Counted from the stretch's first letter, positions 40,511 to 49,474 are shown. The stretch: 64,000 bases of DNA from Sinosporangium siamense (GCF_016863435.1 NZ_BOOW01000006.1:558001-622000); one strand, 5' to 3'. Notes: a model not told the origin generated them from the sequence alone. Program-made: numbers and translations.

Positions 40511-42073
40511 GTGACACAAATGCCCGATACCGACAACGCCGTCGTGGACATCGGCCCCGAACCGCTCAGCTTCGACGAGGTGGTCAAGGTCGCCAGGTAC
40601 GGCTCCGCCGTACGGTTGACCGAGGACGCGATCGCGGCCATGGCGGCCGCGCGGGGCCGGGTGGAGGAGCTGGCGGAGAGTCCGACGCCGGCCTATGGGA
40701 TCTCGACCGGGTTCGGGGCGCTGGCCACGCGGCACATCGATCCGGAGTTGCGTGGCAAGCTGCAGCGGTCGCTGGTGCGTTCGCACGCGGCGGGGTCGGG
40801 GCCCGAGGTGGAGACCGAGGTGGTCAGGGCGCTGATGTTGCTGCGGTTGCGCACGTTGGCGACGGGGCACACGGGGATCCGCCCGGCGACGGCGAAGGTG
40901 CTGGCCGGGCTGCTGAACGCCGGGTTGACGCCGGTCGTGCACGAATACGGGAGCCTCGGCTGTTCGGGCGATCTGGCGCCGTTGTCGCATGTGGCGCTGA
41001 CACTCATGGGTGAGGGCGTCGTCCGGGACGCCGGCGGCGAGCTGTGGGACACGGCCGAGGCGCTCAAGAGGGCGGGCATCGAGCCGGTCGAGCTGTCGGC
41101 CAAGGAGGGGCTGGCGCTGATCAACGGCACCGACGGCATGCTCGGCATGCTGGTGCTGGCGCTCACCGACCTCACCGGGCTGCTCAAGACCGCCGATGTG
41201 ACCGCGGCGATGAGCGTGGAGGCGCTGCTCGGCACCGACGCGGTGTTCGATCCGGCGCTTCAGCTTTTGAGACCGCACCCCGGCCAGGCGGCCAGTGCGG
41301 CCAACATGCGTGCGCTGCTGCGCGACTCGGCGATCATGGCGAGCCACCGGGACGGCTCCTGTACGCGTGTCCAGGACGCCTACTCGCTGCGCTGCGCCCC
41401 GCAGGTCGCGGGGGCCGCCAGGGACACGCTCACGCACGCGGCCACGGTGGCCGGGCGGGAGCTGGCGAGCGCGGTGGACAATCCGGTGGTGCTGCCGGAC
41501 GGCCGGGTCGAGTCGAACGGCAACTTCCACGGCGCCCCGGTCGGCTACGTGCTCGACTTCCTCGCCATCGCCGCCGCCGACGTGGCCTCGATGGCGGAGC
41601 GCCGTACCGACCGTTTCCTCGACGTGGCCCGCAGTCACGGCCTGCCGGCGTTCCTCGCCGACGATCCGGGGGTGGATTCCGGGCACATGATCGCGCAATA
41701 CACGCAGGCCGCGATCGTGTCGGAATTGAAGCGCCTGGCCGTGCCGGCGAGTGTGGACTCGATCCCGAGTTCGGCCATGCAGGAGGACCACGTGTCCATG
41801 GGCTGGTCGGCCGCGCGCAAGTTGCGCAAGGCGGTCGACGGGCTGACCCGGGTGCTCGCGATCGAGCTGCTCACGGCGGCGCGGGGGCTCGACCTGCGGG
41901 CGCCGCTGAAGGCCGCGCCGGCGACGGCGGCGGTGGTGACGGCGCTGCGGGAGACCGTCAAGGGGCCGGGACCCGACCGGTTCCTCGCGCCGGAGATCGA
42001 GGCGGCGGTGCGCCTGGTCGCCTCAGGCGGCGCGGTGTCCGCGGCGGAGTCGGTGACGGGACCGCTGGCCTAG
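40511..42073 (+). CDS. hutH: Histidine ammonia-lyase
   Basis: A 520-residue MIO enzyme that deaminates L-histidine to urocanate. The selectivity pair is Ser91-His92 in LVRSHAAGSG, typical of HutH, and the catalytic Tyr is Tyr62 in YGISTGFG. The MIO triad is Cys151-Ser152-Gly153 (YGSLGCSGDLAPLSH) in place of the common Ala-Ser-Gly; I recall CSG from other actinobacterial HutH proteins. GTG 40511 directly follows GGGAGGAAA; ATG 40520 is the alternative. No hutU, hutI or hutG is adjacent. Compare the TAL-like paralogue at 13190. Confidence 0.92.
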   Translation: MTQMPDTDNAVVDIGPEPLSFDEVVKVARYGSAVRLTEDAIAAMAAARGRVEELAESPTPAYGISTGFGALATRHIDPELRGKLQRSLVRSHAAGSGPEVETEVVRALMLLRLRTLATGHTGIRPATAKVLAGLLNAGLTPVVHEYGSLGCSGDLAPLSHVALTLMGEGVVRDAGGELWDTAEALKRAGIEPVELSAKEGLALINGTDGMLGMLVLALTDLTGLLKTADVTAAMSVEALLGTDAVFDPALQLLRPHPGQAASAANMRALLRDSAIMASHRDGSCTRVQDAYSLRCAPQVAGAARDTLTHAATVAGRELASAVDNPVVLPDGRVESNGNFHGAPVGYVLDFLAIAAADVASMAERRTDRFLDVARSHGLPAFLADDPGVDSGHMIAQYTQAAIVSELKRLAVPASVDSIPSSAMQEDHVSMGWSAARKLRKAVDGLTRVLAIELLTAARGLDLRAPLKAAPATAAVVTALRETVKGPGPDRFLAPEIEAAVRLVASGGAVSAAESVTGPLA

Positions 42074-42093
42074 GTGCCCGAAACCTGAGATAG

Positions 42094-43128
42094 GTGCTGG
42101 AAAATAGAGGGGTGTACGAGAACTTTGCCCATGTAGGAGGAGTTCTGGCCACCCGGCTCCGGGATCTCACCACGGATCTGTCCGCTTTGGATGGCCCGGG
42201 CTGGTGGGCGGTCGTGGTCGACTACGAGGGCAAGGTGCTCTGCGCCCGTTTCGACGAGGTACGGCGTGCGCCGCTCCCGGCCCCGGCCACATCCTGGCGC
42301 GGCCCGGATCCTGCGGCGTGGCACAGCTCGCTCGACCAGGCCGCCTACGAGCGCGGGGTCGAGACCATCCGGCGCTACATCGAGCAGGGCGAGGTCTACC
42401 AGGCCAACCTCTGCCGGGTGCTCTCGGCCACTCTGCCGGGGCGGCCGGACGCGACGGCTCTCGCCGTACGCCTGGCCGAGGGCAACCCCGCGCCGCACGC
42501 GGCGACGGTGCGGGTGCCGGGGCTGACCGTGGTGTCGGCGTCGCCGGAGCTCTATCTGTCACGGGAGGGCGACGCCGTCGAGTCCCGGCCGATCAAGGGG
42601 ACCGGGGTCACGAAGGACGACCTTCTGGACAAGGACTACGCCGAGAACGTCATGATCGTCGACCTGGTCCGCAACGATCTGGGCCGGGTCGCCGAGGTCG
42701 GCACCGTGTCGGTTCCGATGTTGTGCGAGGTCGAGGAGCATCCGGGGCTTGTGCACCTGGTCTCGGCCGTCCGTGCCCGCCTCGCGCCCGGGCACGGGTG
42801 GGGTGATCTGTTCGCGGCGACATTCCCGCCAGGATCGGTGACGGGTGCGCCCAAATCATCCGCGTTGCGCATCATCGATGAGCTCGAAACGGCGCCCCGG
42901 GGGCCCTACTGTGGGGCGGTGGGTTGGGTTGACGGTGATCGGCGGCGTGCGTCCCTGGCTGTGGGGATCCGCACCTTCTGGATCGCCGGTGACGTCATAC
43001 GGTTCGGCACCGGAGCGGGCATCACGTGGGGCAGCGATCCCCGGCGGGAGTGGTTGGAAACGGAGTTGAAGGCCGCCCGGCTCATCGCGCTGGCTTCGTC
43101 GGCTCCGTCGGGAGAGGACAGAACTTGA
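42094..43128 (+). CDS. pabB: Aminodeoxychorismate synthase component I (chorismate-binding)
   Basis: A 344-residue chorismate-utilising enzyme that makes 4-amino-4-deoxychorismate for folate. It has IEQGEVYQANLCRVLSA, SASPELYL and the PabB-type PIKGTG motif with the covalent Lys. DLVRNDLGRVAEVG, FPPGSVTGAPKSSALRII and the C-terminal GAGITWGSDPRREWLETE are also present. It is shorter than anthranilate synthase because the N-terminal domain is reduced. The start is uncertain (GTG 42094 or GTG 42112) and no clear ribosome site is visible. The amidotransferase PabA is not nearby. It is followed immediately by pabC. Confidence 0.9.
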   Translation: MLENRGVYENFAHVGGVLATRLRDLTTDLSALDGPGWWAVVVDYEGKVLCARFDEVRRAPLPAPATSWRGPDPAAWHSSLDQAAYERGVETIRRYIEQGEVYQANLCRVLSATLPGRPDATALAVRLAEGNPAPHAATVRVPGLTVVSASPELYLSREGDAVESRPIKGTGVTKDDLLDKDYAENVMIVDLVRNDLGRVAEVGTVSVPMLCEVEEHPGLVHLVSAVRARLAPGHGWGDLFAATFPPGSVTGAPKSSALRIIDELETAPRGPYCGAVGWVDGDRRRASLAVGIRTFWIAGDVIRFGTGAGITWGSDPRREWLETELKAARLIALASSAPSGEDRT

Positions 43129-43961
43129 GTGAAATGACCGTCTGGATGGACGGCAGACTGGTGGACCCGGGCAACGCCGAGATCTCGGTGTTCGATCACG
43201 GGCTGCTGGTCGGGGACGGCGTGTTCGAGACGATCAAATGCATTCGCGGGGGCACCTTCGCGCTGACCCGGCACCTGCGCAGGCTGCGGGTCTCCGCGGA
43301 GGCCATGGGGCTGCCCGAGCCCGACCTCGACGCGATCGCCGAGGGGGTGCGGGCCTGCGTGGCGGCCGCGCCGCCGTGGCCGCTCGGCCGGGTGCGGGTG
43401 ACCTATACGAGCGGGCCCGGCCCGCTCGGCTCCGCCCGGGGCAAGGGGCCCACGGCCTCCGTAGTGATCGCGGCCGAGCAGCCCCCGCTGCCCGAGACCT
43501 CCAGTGTCACGGTGGTGCCGTGGCCGCGCAACGAGCGCGGCGCGATGGCCGGGGTCAAGACCACCTCATATGGCGAAAACGTCCGCGCGCTGGCCTACGC
43601 CCACGCGAGGGGCGCCGATGAGGCGCTGTTCGGCAACACCGTGGGCGAGTTGTGCGAGGGCACCGGCAGCAACGTCTTCCTCGTACGGCAGGGCCGGCTC
43701 CTGACGCCGCCCCTGTCGTCGGGCTGCCTTGCGGGTGTGACCCGCGGGCTGGTGCTGGAGTGGTGCGACGGCGAGGAGGCCGCGCTGCCACTTGAGGCGC
43801 TGCGGGAGGCCGAGGAGGTCTTCCTGACCTCCACGACCCGCGACGTGCAGCCGGTGCGGCTGATCGACGGCGTGGCGCTGCCCGCCGTCCCGGGGCCGGT
43901 CACGGCGAAGGCGATGCAGATCTTCGCCGAGCGTGCCGCGGCCGACCCCGATCCTCAGTAG
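43125..43961 (+). CDS. pabC: 4-amino-4-deoxychorismate lyase (class IV aminotransferase fold)
   Basis: A PLP enzyme of about 278 residues that releases pyruvate from aminodeoxychorismate to give p-aminobenzoate. It shows ISVFDHGLLVGDGVFETIK, RHLRRLRVSAEAMGL, the PLP lysine in GVKTTSYGENV and GTGSNVFLV. EEVFLTSTTRDVQPV follows. TTG 43125 is preferred: GGAGAGG lies 7 nt upstream and TTGA overlaps the pabB stop; ATG 43134 is the alternative. Its stop overlaps the convergent lipoprotein gene by 7 bp. Confidence 0.88.
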   Translation: MSEMTVWMDGRLVDPGNAEISVFDHGLLVGDGVFETIKCIRGGTFALTRHLRRLRVSAEAMGLPEPDLDAIAEGVRACVAAAPPWPLGRVRVTYTSGPGPLGSARGKGPTASVVIAAEQPPLPETSSVTVVPWPRNERGAMAGVKTTSYGENVRALAYAHARGADEALFGNTVGELCEGTGSNVFLVRQGRLLTPPLSSGCLAGVTRGLVLEWCDGEEAALPLEALREAEEVFLTSTTRDVQPVRLIDGVALPAVPGPVTAKAMQIFAERAAADPDPQ

Positions 43962-45373
43962 CCCACCTGGGTCTGGACGTTGAACTCGTCGATCCGCGCC
44001 TTCTTCGCCGGGTCGGTCAGCGGGTCGCTGATGTCGAGGACGTCCAGGCCCTTGGTGATGTCGCTGGAGTAGATGTAGCCGTTGTAGTAATACGCCGACC
44101 AGGAGCCGCCGAGCATGCCCTCGCCGCCGCCGATGGGGCCGCGCTCGAAGTAGCCGATCTCCTTGGGATTGTCGGAGTCGGTGAAGTCCCAGATGGACAC
44201 GCCGCCCTGATACCACGCCTGCACCATGATGTCTTTGCCGGGGATCGGCAGCAGTGAGCCGTTGTGGGCCACGCAGTTCTCGTCGCCGGTCTGCGCGCGG
44301 GGCATCTTGAAGTAGGTCCGCTTGGTCAGCTTGCCGTCTTTAAGGTCATAAATCGCGTTCGCGCCCTTGGTGTTCGGCGTCTCCGCGGTGCAGGTGGCCG
44401 TGGCCCCGCCGCCCAGTTCGTCGGTGAAGACGACCTTGGTGGCGTCGTTGTTGAACGTCGCCGAGTGCCAGACCGCGAAGTTCTCGGTGTCCCTGATCTG
44501 CTGGAGGACCTTCGGCTTGGCCGGGTCGGCGATGTCGAGCAGCACCCCGTCGCCGAAGCAGGCCGCCGCCGCGAGCTTCTTCTCGGGGTAGGCGGTGATG
44601 TCGTGACATCCGGCGACCTGCTGGTCACCCGCGCCCTGGGGGAAGATATCGGGCTGGGCGATGACCTTGGCCTTGGCCGGGTCCTTGGTCGGCACCTCGA
44701 TGATCGAGATATCGGTGTGCGGGGGCTTGCAGGTCGTCGTGCCGGGCTCGGGGCCGGGCGAGGACACGTAGACATACAGCGTGTCCGCCGACTTACCGGG
44801 CACGAGGGAGTGGGTGTGGGAGCCGCACGAGGTGGCGATCGAGGTGATGTACTTCGGGCGGGTCTTGTCGCTCACGTCGAAGATGCGCACCCCCTCCCAC
44901 GCCTTCGGGCTCGTGGGGTCGCCGCGGTCGGCCTCGCAGGTCTCGTCCGAGCGGCGGTCGTCCACCGAGACGAACAGCAGGTCGCCGCTGATCGAGACGT
45001 CGTTCTGGCCGCCGGGGCAGACCACCTGGCTGACCACGGACGGCTTGGTGGGCTGGGAGATGTCGTAGATCGTGAAGCCCTCGTAGTTGCCGACGAAGGC
45101 GTAATTGCCCTGGAAAGCGAGATCCGTGCCCCATGCCTCAGGGCCGTTGAGCAACCCCGATGGCGGCACGTTCACGACTAGCTTCACATTGGGGCTGGTC
45201 GCCACCTCGTCGACCTTCTCCGGCCCCTTCAGCGCGTCGCCGGGGCCGGAGGTGGACGGCGCCGACGAGCCCGCCGCGGCGGGTCTGGGCGCCTCGGACG
45301 GCTGCTGGGAACAGGCCGCCACCAGCAGCAGCGCCGCGGCTCCCATGCCGCCCATGAGCTTCCTTTTGATCAC
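43955..45373 (-). CDS. LVIVD-repeat (beta-propeller-like) lipoprotein
   Basis: A 472-residue exported protein. The signal ends in lipobox LLVAAC (Cys21), followed by a Ser/Pro/Ala-rich linker. The body repeats blades of the form NYAFVGNYEGFTIYDIS..P, VRIFDVSDKTRPKYI and VSIWDFTDSDNPKEIGYF, ending in GLDVLDISDP. These LVIVD-type repeats predict a beta-propeller. The ligand is unknown. It is divergently transcribed from a DUF305 lipoprotein gene only 39 bp away, so the two probably share regulation and a surface function. Confidence 0.82.
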   Translation of the reverse strand: MIKRKLMGGMGAAALLLVAACSQQPSEAPRPAAAGSSAPSTSGPGDALKGPEKVDEVATSPNVKLVVNVPPSGLLNGPEAWGTDLAFQGNYAFVGNYEGFTIYDISQPTKPSVVSQVVCPGGQNDVSISGDLLFVSVDDRRSDETCEADRGDPTSPKAWEGVRIFDVSDKTRPKYITSIATSCGSHTHSLVPGKSADTLYVYVSSPGPEPGTTTCKPPHTDISIIEVPTKDPAKAKVIAQPDIFPQGAGDQQVAGCHDITAYPEKKLAAAACFGDGVLLDIADPAKPKVLQQIRDTENFAVWHSATFNNDATKVVFTDELGGGATATCTAETPNTKGANAIYDLKDGKLTKRTYFKMPRAQTGDENCVAHNGSLLPIPGKDIMVQAWYQGGVSIWDFTDSDNPKEIGYFERGPIGGGEGMLGGSWSAYYYNGYIYSSDITKGLDVLDISDPLTDPAKKARIDEFNVQTQVGY

Positions 45374-45412
45374 ATTGCCCCCTCGGACCTTTCACCACAA
45401 CCGTGCCCCAGT

Positions 45413-46069
45413 ATGGAAGCTATGCGGATTCGGTCCAAAGTGAGTGGAATTTGGGGTGCGGCCTTGGTGGCGATCTCGGTTGCCGTCCTCGCCGGATGCA
45501 CAGCCGAGCCCCCTGCCCACACGCAGGCACGCGCCACCGCACCCGTGGTCCACCCGGGCGCCCCCGGCGGCGACAGCCGTACGGCACCGCCCGGCGCGAC
45601 GGCCTCTCCCACCGTGGCCGGGCCCTCCGCCGCCGACGTCCGCTTCGCCGAGGCCATGATCCCCCACCACCGCCAGGCCCTTGAGATGGCCGGCCTGGTG
45701 CGCGACCGCACGACCACCCCCGCGATCACGGCCCTGGCCGGGCGTATCAGCGCGGCGCAGGGACCCGAGATCACCGTCATGTCGGACTGGCTGACCCGGC
45801 TCGGCCGTGCCGTACCCGGACACGGCCATGCCGGAGACATGCCGGGCATGGCGACACTTGAGCAGATGAACCGGTTGCGGGGGCTCCGTGGCGCGGAGTT
45901 CGACCGCTACTTCCTCCAGCTCATGATCACGCACCACAAGGGGGCGCTGACCATGGCCGCTGATGAACTCGCGAAGGGGACAGATCGGGGGATGCTGCTC
46001 ATCGCTAAGGATGTACACACCGGGCAGAGCATTGAGATCGCCCGCATGCAGGACCTGGCCGCACGGTAA
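45413..46069 (+). CDS. DUF305-family lipoprotein
   Basis: A 218-residue lipoprotein with lipobox AVLAGC (ATG 45413 or 45422). After an Ala/Pro/Thr linker comes the DUF305 four-helix fold with its two His-rich motifs, AEAMIPHHRQALEMA and QLMITHHKGALTMA, and a Met/His-rich MPGMATLEQM segment in between. The paired His and Met residues suggest metal binding, perhaps copper, but this is inference from composition. It is divergent from the LVIVD lipoprotein gene. Confidence 0.88.
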   Translation: MEAMRIRSKVSGIWGAALVAISVAVLAGCTAEPPAHTQARATAPVVHPGAPGGDSRTAPPGATASPTVAGPSAADVRFAEAMIPHHRQALEMAGLVRDRTTTPAITALAGRISAAQGPEITVMSDWLTRLGRAVPGHGHAGDMPGMATLEQMNRLRGLRGAEFDRYFLQLMITHHKGALTMAADELAKGTDRGMLLIAKDVHTGQSIEIARMQDLAAR

Positions 46070-46094
46070 AGATCACCGCCGGCCGTCCTGAAGA

Positions 46095-46511
46095 TCAGGA
46101 ACTCCAGAGCATGTTGCTCAGTTCGGCGTCCAGATCCATGAAGTCGGTCTCCCTTCCTGCCGGAACCAGCTCATATGTGCGATGCAGGAACTCCGTAAGC
46201 GGAGCCAGCGGCACCTCGAACAACGCCTGGCCGAACGGGGACGTCAAGCTGATGTGAAGCGTGCGCTCGCCGTCGGCGCGCGCGGGCCACACCTGCACGT
46301 CGCCGTCGCCGACGCGTCTCACGATCCCCACGGTTAGCAACTCGCGGGCGAAGATCCACTCGACCGGCTCGTCGTTCCCCACATGGAAGGCCATCCGGAT
46401 CGCATACGGATCGTCAGCCGTGTAGCTCAGTCCGGCGAGCAGGGGGACGGTGGTACGGTCGGGGACCACGAGCCGAAGGCCCAGCTCGGCAGAGACGGTG
46501 GTGCTGTTCAT
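46095..46511 (-). CDS. ssgB: SsgA-like protein, SsgB type (sporulation cell division)
   Basis: A 138-residue SALP. The body LGLRLVVPDRTTVPLLAGLS, DPYAIRMAFHVGNDEPVEWI, FARELLTVGIVRRVGDGDVQ and the C-terminal FMDLDAELSNML follow the SsgB pattern closely. SsgB positions FtsZ rings for sporulation septation in filamentous actinomycetes. ATG 46511 gives the standard SsgB length (about 137); an upstream start at 46664 would add 51 unrelated residues. Its presence indicates a sporulating organism. It is monocistronic. Confidence 0.9.
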   Translation of the reverse strand: MNSTTVSAELGLRLVVPDRTTVPLLAGLSYTADDPYAIRMAFHVGNDEPVEWIFARELLTVGIVRRVGDGDVQVWPARADGERTLHISLTSPFGQALFEVPLAPLTEFLHRTYELVPAGRETDFMDLDAELSNMLWSS

Positions 46512-46986
46512 CGTCAGCCAAACCTTTTCGTCGTACGGTCCCCTTATCGGGGCTTGCACTGCTCTGAGACGGACTTCGTCCGGAGCTATGACGCGGGAAC
46601 GAAGAAACCTGTAGGAAAGATTCCGCTCCTCAGGCCTTCTGTAACGCACATCACAGCGCGACATTTAGCCTCTTACCTGGTCAAACGTTGCCAAGAGGCT
46701 CGGGTTTGCAAGGGTTTTGCGTGTCGTTCGCCCCCCTGGCGGGGGCCGCGAAGAGGGCGTGTCCGGGTGAATGCTCATAGATCAGATCTCATGCTCCCAG
46801 TACGGGTGTAGACGATGCTATGACACCCAGCCCCTACATCGAGGGCATCCGCCCACGAAACCCTCAAGGCTCCTCACCCCCGTCTGTCGCTTCGCGGCGA
46901 TCCCCGAAGTGCGGTATGGTTTTCCCCGTCGGCACCGCAAGGAAGTCACCCAGACCACCTGCACCGCCGACCGGCACAGTCAGCCT
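46512..46986. promoter_or_regulatory. Divergent region between ssgB and tRNA-Val
   Basis: This 475-bp gap contains the ssgB promoter (reading left) and the tRNA promoter (reading right). It has no frame with recognisable protein features. Sequence nearer the tRNA, around 46790-46900, is moderately AT-richer. Confidence 0.4.
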
Positions 46987-47058
46987 GGGCGATTAGCTCA
47001 GCGGGAGAGCGCTTCGTTCACACCGAAGAGGTCACTGGTTCGATCCCAGTATCGCCCA
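46987..47058 (+). tRNA. tRNA-Val (anticodon CAC)
   Basis: A cloverleaf on the plus strand with acceptor GGGCGAT/ATCGCCC, anticodon stem CTTCG/CGAAG and loop TTCACAC (anticodon CAC). The T arm is ACTGG TTCGATC CCAGT, with discriminator A. Body and acceptor are nearly identical to the tRNA-Val(GAC) at 40088, with a different anticodon arm. A strong terminator follows. Confidence 0.97.
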
Positions 47059-47079
47059 CCCAGGTATAGACGCACCGGT

Positions 47080-47115
47080 AACTCCGGGGGATGACAGGTC
47101 CTCCGGAGTTTTTTC
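47080..47115 (+). terminator. Intrinsic terminator of tRNA-Val
   Basis: The AACTCCGG (47080-47087) and CCGGAGTT (47103-47110) stem is followed by TTTTTTC, a classical factor-independent terminator 22 nt after the tRNA. The stretch from here to 47445 shows no gene. Confidence 0.9.
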
Positions 47116-47445
47116 TTGATCTCTCCGTGCTCCCTGAAATGCCGCCCCCGGCTGAAACACTGCGCCCCTAACACTGCGGCTGAGACGTGGCGTGCCCCTG
47201 CCGCTGCCCGCTACCCGTTTCGCCCTTCTTCCTCATCTGAGGTGTAGAAGCTCCTGCATTCGACCCCACTAGCGTCTTTCCCCATTAAGACATGATCCTC
47301 CCCGTTTCCGGCGGTTTGCTTAGCTTTGCCGATCTAGCAGGCCCTTCGCCGGCCACGGGAAGGCGTTTGACGAACCGGCCGCAGCGTTCACCCGGACCAG
47401 CCGGCGGGAGCCGTACCGCGACGTTCGTATGCCGACCGGGCCGGT

Positions 47446-47799
47446 TCACCCCACCTTGTCCCATGGGACGGCCTCGATGCGCTCGATGTTCTCCTCGCCC
47501 CACTCCCCGAGCGGCCCCATCGCGGTGTTGAGTGAATGCCCGAACTCGGTGAGCGAGTACTCCACCTTCGGCGGGACCTGGTGATAGACCTCGCGATGCA
47601 GCAGTCCGGTGGTCTCCATCTCCCGCAATTGCAGGATCAGCACCCTCTCGCTGATGCCGGGCACGGCCCGCCGCACCTCCCCGAAGCGCAGGGGGCCGTC
47701 CTGGAGCGCGAACAGGATCAGCCCCTTCCACTTGCCTCCCATGATGGCGATGGCAGCGTCGAGACCGCAGGTGAACGTCCGCTTCTTCGTCTCCTTCAC
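47446..47799 (-). CDS. HxlR-family transcriptional regulator
   Basis: A 117-residue winged-helix regulator. Typical parts are the N-terminal CGLDAAIAIMGGKWKGLILF, the recognition helix region RFGEVRRAVPGISERVLILQ and the wing VEYSLTEFGHSL. HxlR proteins often sense redox or reactive electrophiles; the N-terminal Cys in TFTCGLD is the conserved candidate sensor. GTG 47799 gives the normal length. It is divergent from the imine-reductase-like gene at 47934 and probably controls it. Confidence 0.9.
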   Translation of the reverse strand: MKETKKRTFTCGLDAAIAIMGGKWKGLILFALQDGPLRFGEVRRAVPGISERVLILQLREMETTGLLHREVYHQVPPKVEYSLTEFGHSLNTAMGPLGEWGEENIERIEAVPWDKVG

Positions 47800-47822
47800 C
47801 CGTCCATACTGACATTTATGTG

Positions 47823-47847
47823 AGTACCCGGCAAAAAAGTAGGTACT
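47823..47847. promoter_or_regulatory. Candidate HxlR operator
   Basis: The inverted repeat AGTACC (47823-47828) / GGTACT (47842-47847) has a 13-bp A-rich spacer. It lies between the divergent HxlR and oxidoreductase genes, 24 bp upstream of the regulator start. The GTAC-type half sites with an AT-rich centre suit HxlR-family binding. The assignment is from position and symmetry only. Confidence 0.6.
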
Positions 47848-47933
47848 TGAGGGAATGTAGGTGCTCCAGCCAGCATGAACGAGGCCCGCGCCAAGACCAA
47901 GGCGATGGGCATCTCTAGCGCTGGAGTACGCAT

Positions 47934-48824
47934 ATGACTGCAAAAAACGCGACACCGGTGACCGTCATCGGACTGGGCGCGATGGGCACAGCACTGGCCG
48001 AGGCCTTCGTCAAGGCCGGACACCCGACCACCGTCTGGAACAGGACCGCCGCCAAGGCCGCGCCCCTCGTCGCGCTGGGAGCCACGCACGCGGAGGCCGT
48101 CGGGGACGCCGTGGCGGCGAGTCCTCTTGTCATCGCCTGCCTGACCACCTTCGACGACACCCAGGCGGCGCTGGGGCCGGCCGGCGCGTCGCTGCGGGGA
48201 CGGGCGCTTGTCACCCTCAACAGCGGCTCCCCGGCCGGCGCCCGTGAGACGGCGGCCTGGGCCGCCGGCCACGGCGTCAGGTTCCTGGCCGGGGCGGTCA
48301 AGAACGTGCCCTCGGCCGTGGGGGCACCGGACACCCTGCTCTACTACAGCGGCGACAAGGCGGTCTTCGAGGAGTACGAGACGACACTGAAGGTGCTGGG
48401 CGGCGACACGGTCCACCTCGGCGACGAGGTCGACCTGGCAGCGCTGTACGAGATGGCGGTGGGCGCCATGCTGCTGCCGGCACTCGTCGGCTTCTTCCAG
48501 GGCGCCGCCGCGATTCAGGCGCGCGGGCTGGAGGCGAGCACGATGGTGCGCTTCGCCGGCAAGTGGCTGGACATGATCAAGTCCCTGCTGCCGATCTACG
48601 CCAGGGAGATCGACGCCGGCGACTACACCGACGCCGCCTCCTCCGTGAACCTCTTCCTGGCAGGGGCGGCCCACGACGAGGACCTGGTCAAGGAGACGAA
48701 CGTCGACACGTCCTGGGTCGCCCCGCTCAACGACCTGGTCAGGCGGGCGGTTGAGGCAGGCCATGGCGAGCACAGCATCTCGGCCCTCACCGAGGTGCTC
48801 AGGGGCCCGGTGCGACAGCCGTAG
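47934..48824 (+). CDS. Imine-reductase-like NAD(P)-dependent oxidoreductase (second copy)
   Basis: A 296-residue paralogue of the protein at 24890. The Rossmann motif is VTVIGLGAMGTALAEAFV, followed by TVWNRTAAKAAPLV (NADPH-type Arg/Lys). TLNSGSPAGARETAAWAAGH and AVKNVPSAVGAPDTLLYYSG align with the first copy's YLTGGVMSAPSGIGAPESFTYYSG. The helical C-terminal domain is also of imine-reductase type. GGAG 8 nt before ATG 47934. It is divergent from an HxlR gene with a candidate operator between, so it is probably inducible. The natural substrate is unknown. Confidence 0.82.
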   Translation: MTAKNATPVTVIGLGAMGTALAEAFVKAGHPTTVWNRTAAKAAPLVALGATHAEAVGDAVAASPLVIACLTTFDDTQAALGPAGASLRGRALVTLNSGSPAGARETAAWAAGHGVRFLAGAVKNVPSAVGAPDTLLYYSGDKAVFEEYETTLKVLGGDTVHLGDEVDLAALYEMAVGAMLLPALVGFFQGAAAIQARGLEASTMVRFAGKWLDMIKSLLPIYAREIDAGDYTDAASSVNLFLAGAAHDEDLVKETNVDTSWVAPLNDLVRRAVEAGHGEHSISALTEVLRGPVRQP

Positions 48825-48826
48825 GC

Positions 48827-49474
48827 TCACCTGTCTGCCGTGTGGATATGCCGCGTTCGGTGTGGTTCCCTGGCCATGGAGTCCAAGGCGATCACCACGA
48901 GCACCAGGGTGGCCGACCAGCCGTAGTGGACGACTTCCCAGGTGGGCTCTGTGGGATTAAGCCACGGCCAATACGGTCCCCGGAGAACCAGCGTCACGGC
49001 GAACACCGCCAAGAGGCCGCCCATCCCCCTCAAGGCCGCGGATCTGCCGTGGTGACGGCGGGCCGCGATTGTGGTGGTCAGGAGTCCGGCCGCTATGCAG
49101 GTCGCGGCTTCCACGGCCAGCCCGGGGATTCTCAGGGTGCCGCCCTCGGCGAGGCGGGCCGTCGCGATCGTGCACGCCGCCGCCCAGAAGGCGGCAGCGG
49201 TGAGGCCGCCCGCCGCATAGCGGATCCGGTGCCGAAGCCGGCGGGGCGCGGGGGTCGCGGCGGTGCTCGGGGCCATCTCGTCGAGTACGGCGAAGCCGGC
49301 TGCCGCGGCCAGCAGCAGCCCGAGCATCCTCAGCAGCGTGAGGGCCATGCCCGAGTCCAGGGGCGCGCCCGCGTCGATCACGCCGATCAGTGCGAGGGAC
49401 AGGGGGCCGGTCACCAGCAGGGGGATCCAGTCGATCGCCCGCATCACCGGTCCGATCAGGCGGATCACCAGCAT
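48827..49474 (-). CDS. Multi-pass membrane protein
   Basis: A 215-residue hydrophobic protein with about five or six predicted membrane segments, including IDWIPLLVTGPLSLALIGVI, TLLRMLGLLLAAAAGFAVL and AATCIAAGLLTTTIA. It begins 10 bp inside the end of the larger membrane protein gene upstream (49465-51045), so the two form an operon. I recognise no family. An ABC-2-like permease partner is possible by analogy with paired permease operons. Confidence 0.6.
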   Translation of the reverse strand: MLVIRLIGPVMRAIDWIPLLVTGPLSLALIGVIDAGAPLDSGMALTLLRMLGLLLAAAAGFAVLDEMAPSTAATPAPRRLRHRIRYAAGGLTAAAFWAAACTIATARLAEGGTLRIPGLAVEAATCIAAGLLTTTIAARRHHGRSAALRGMGGLLAVFAVTLVLRGPYWPWLNPTEPTWEVVHYGWSATLVLVVIALDSMAREPHRTRHIHTADR

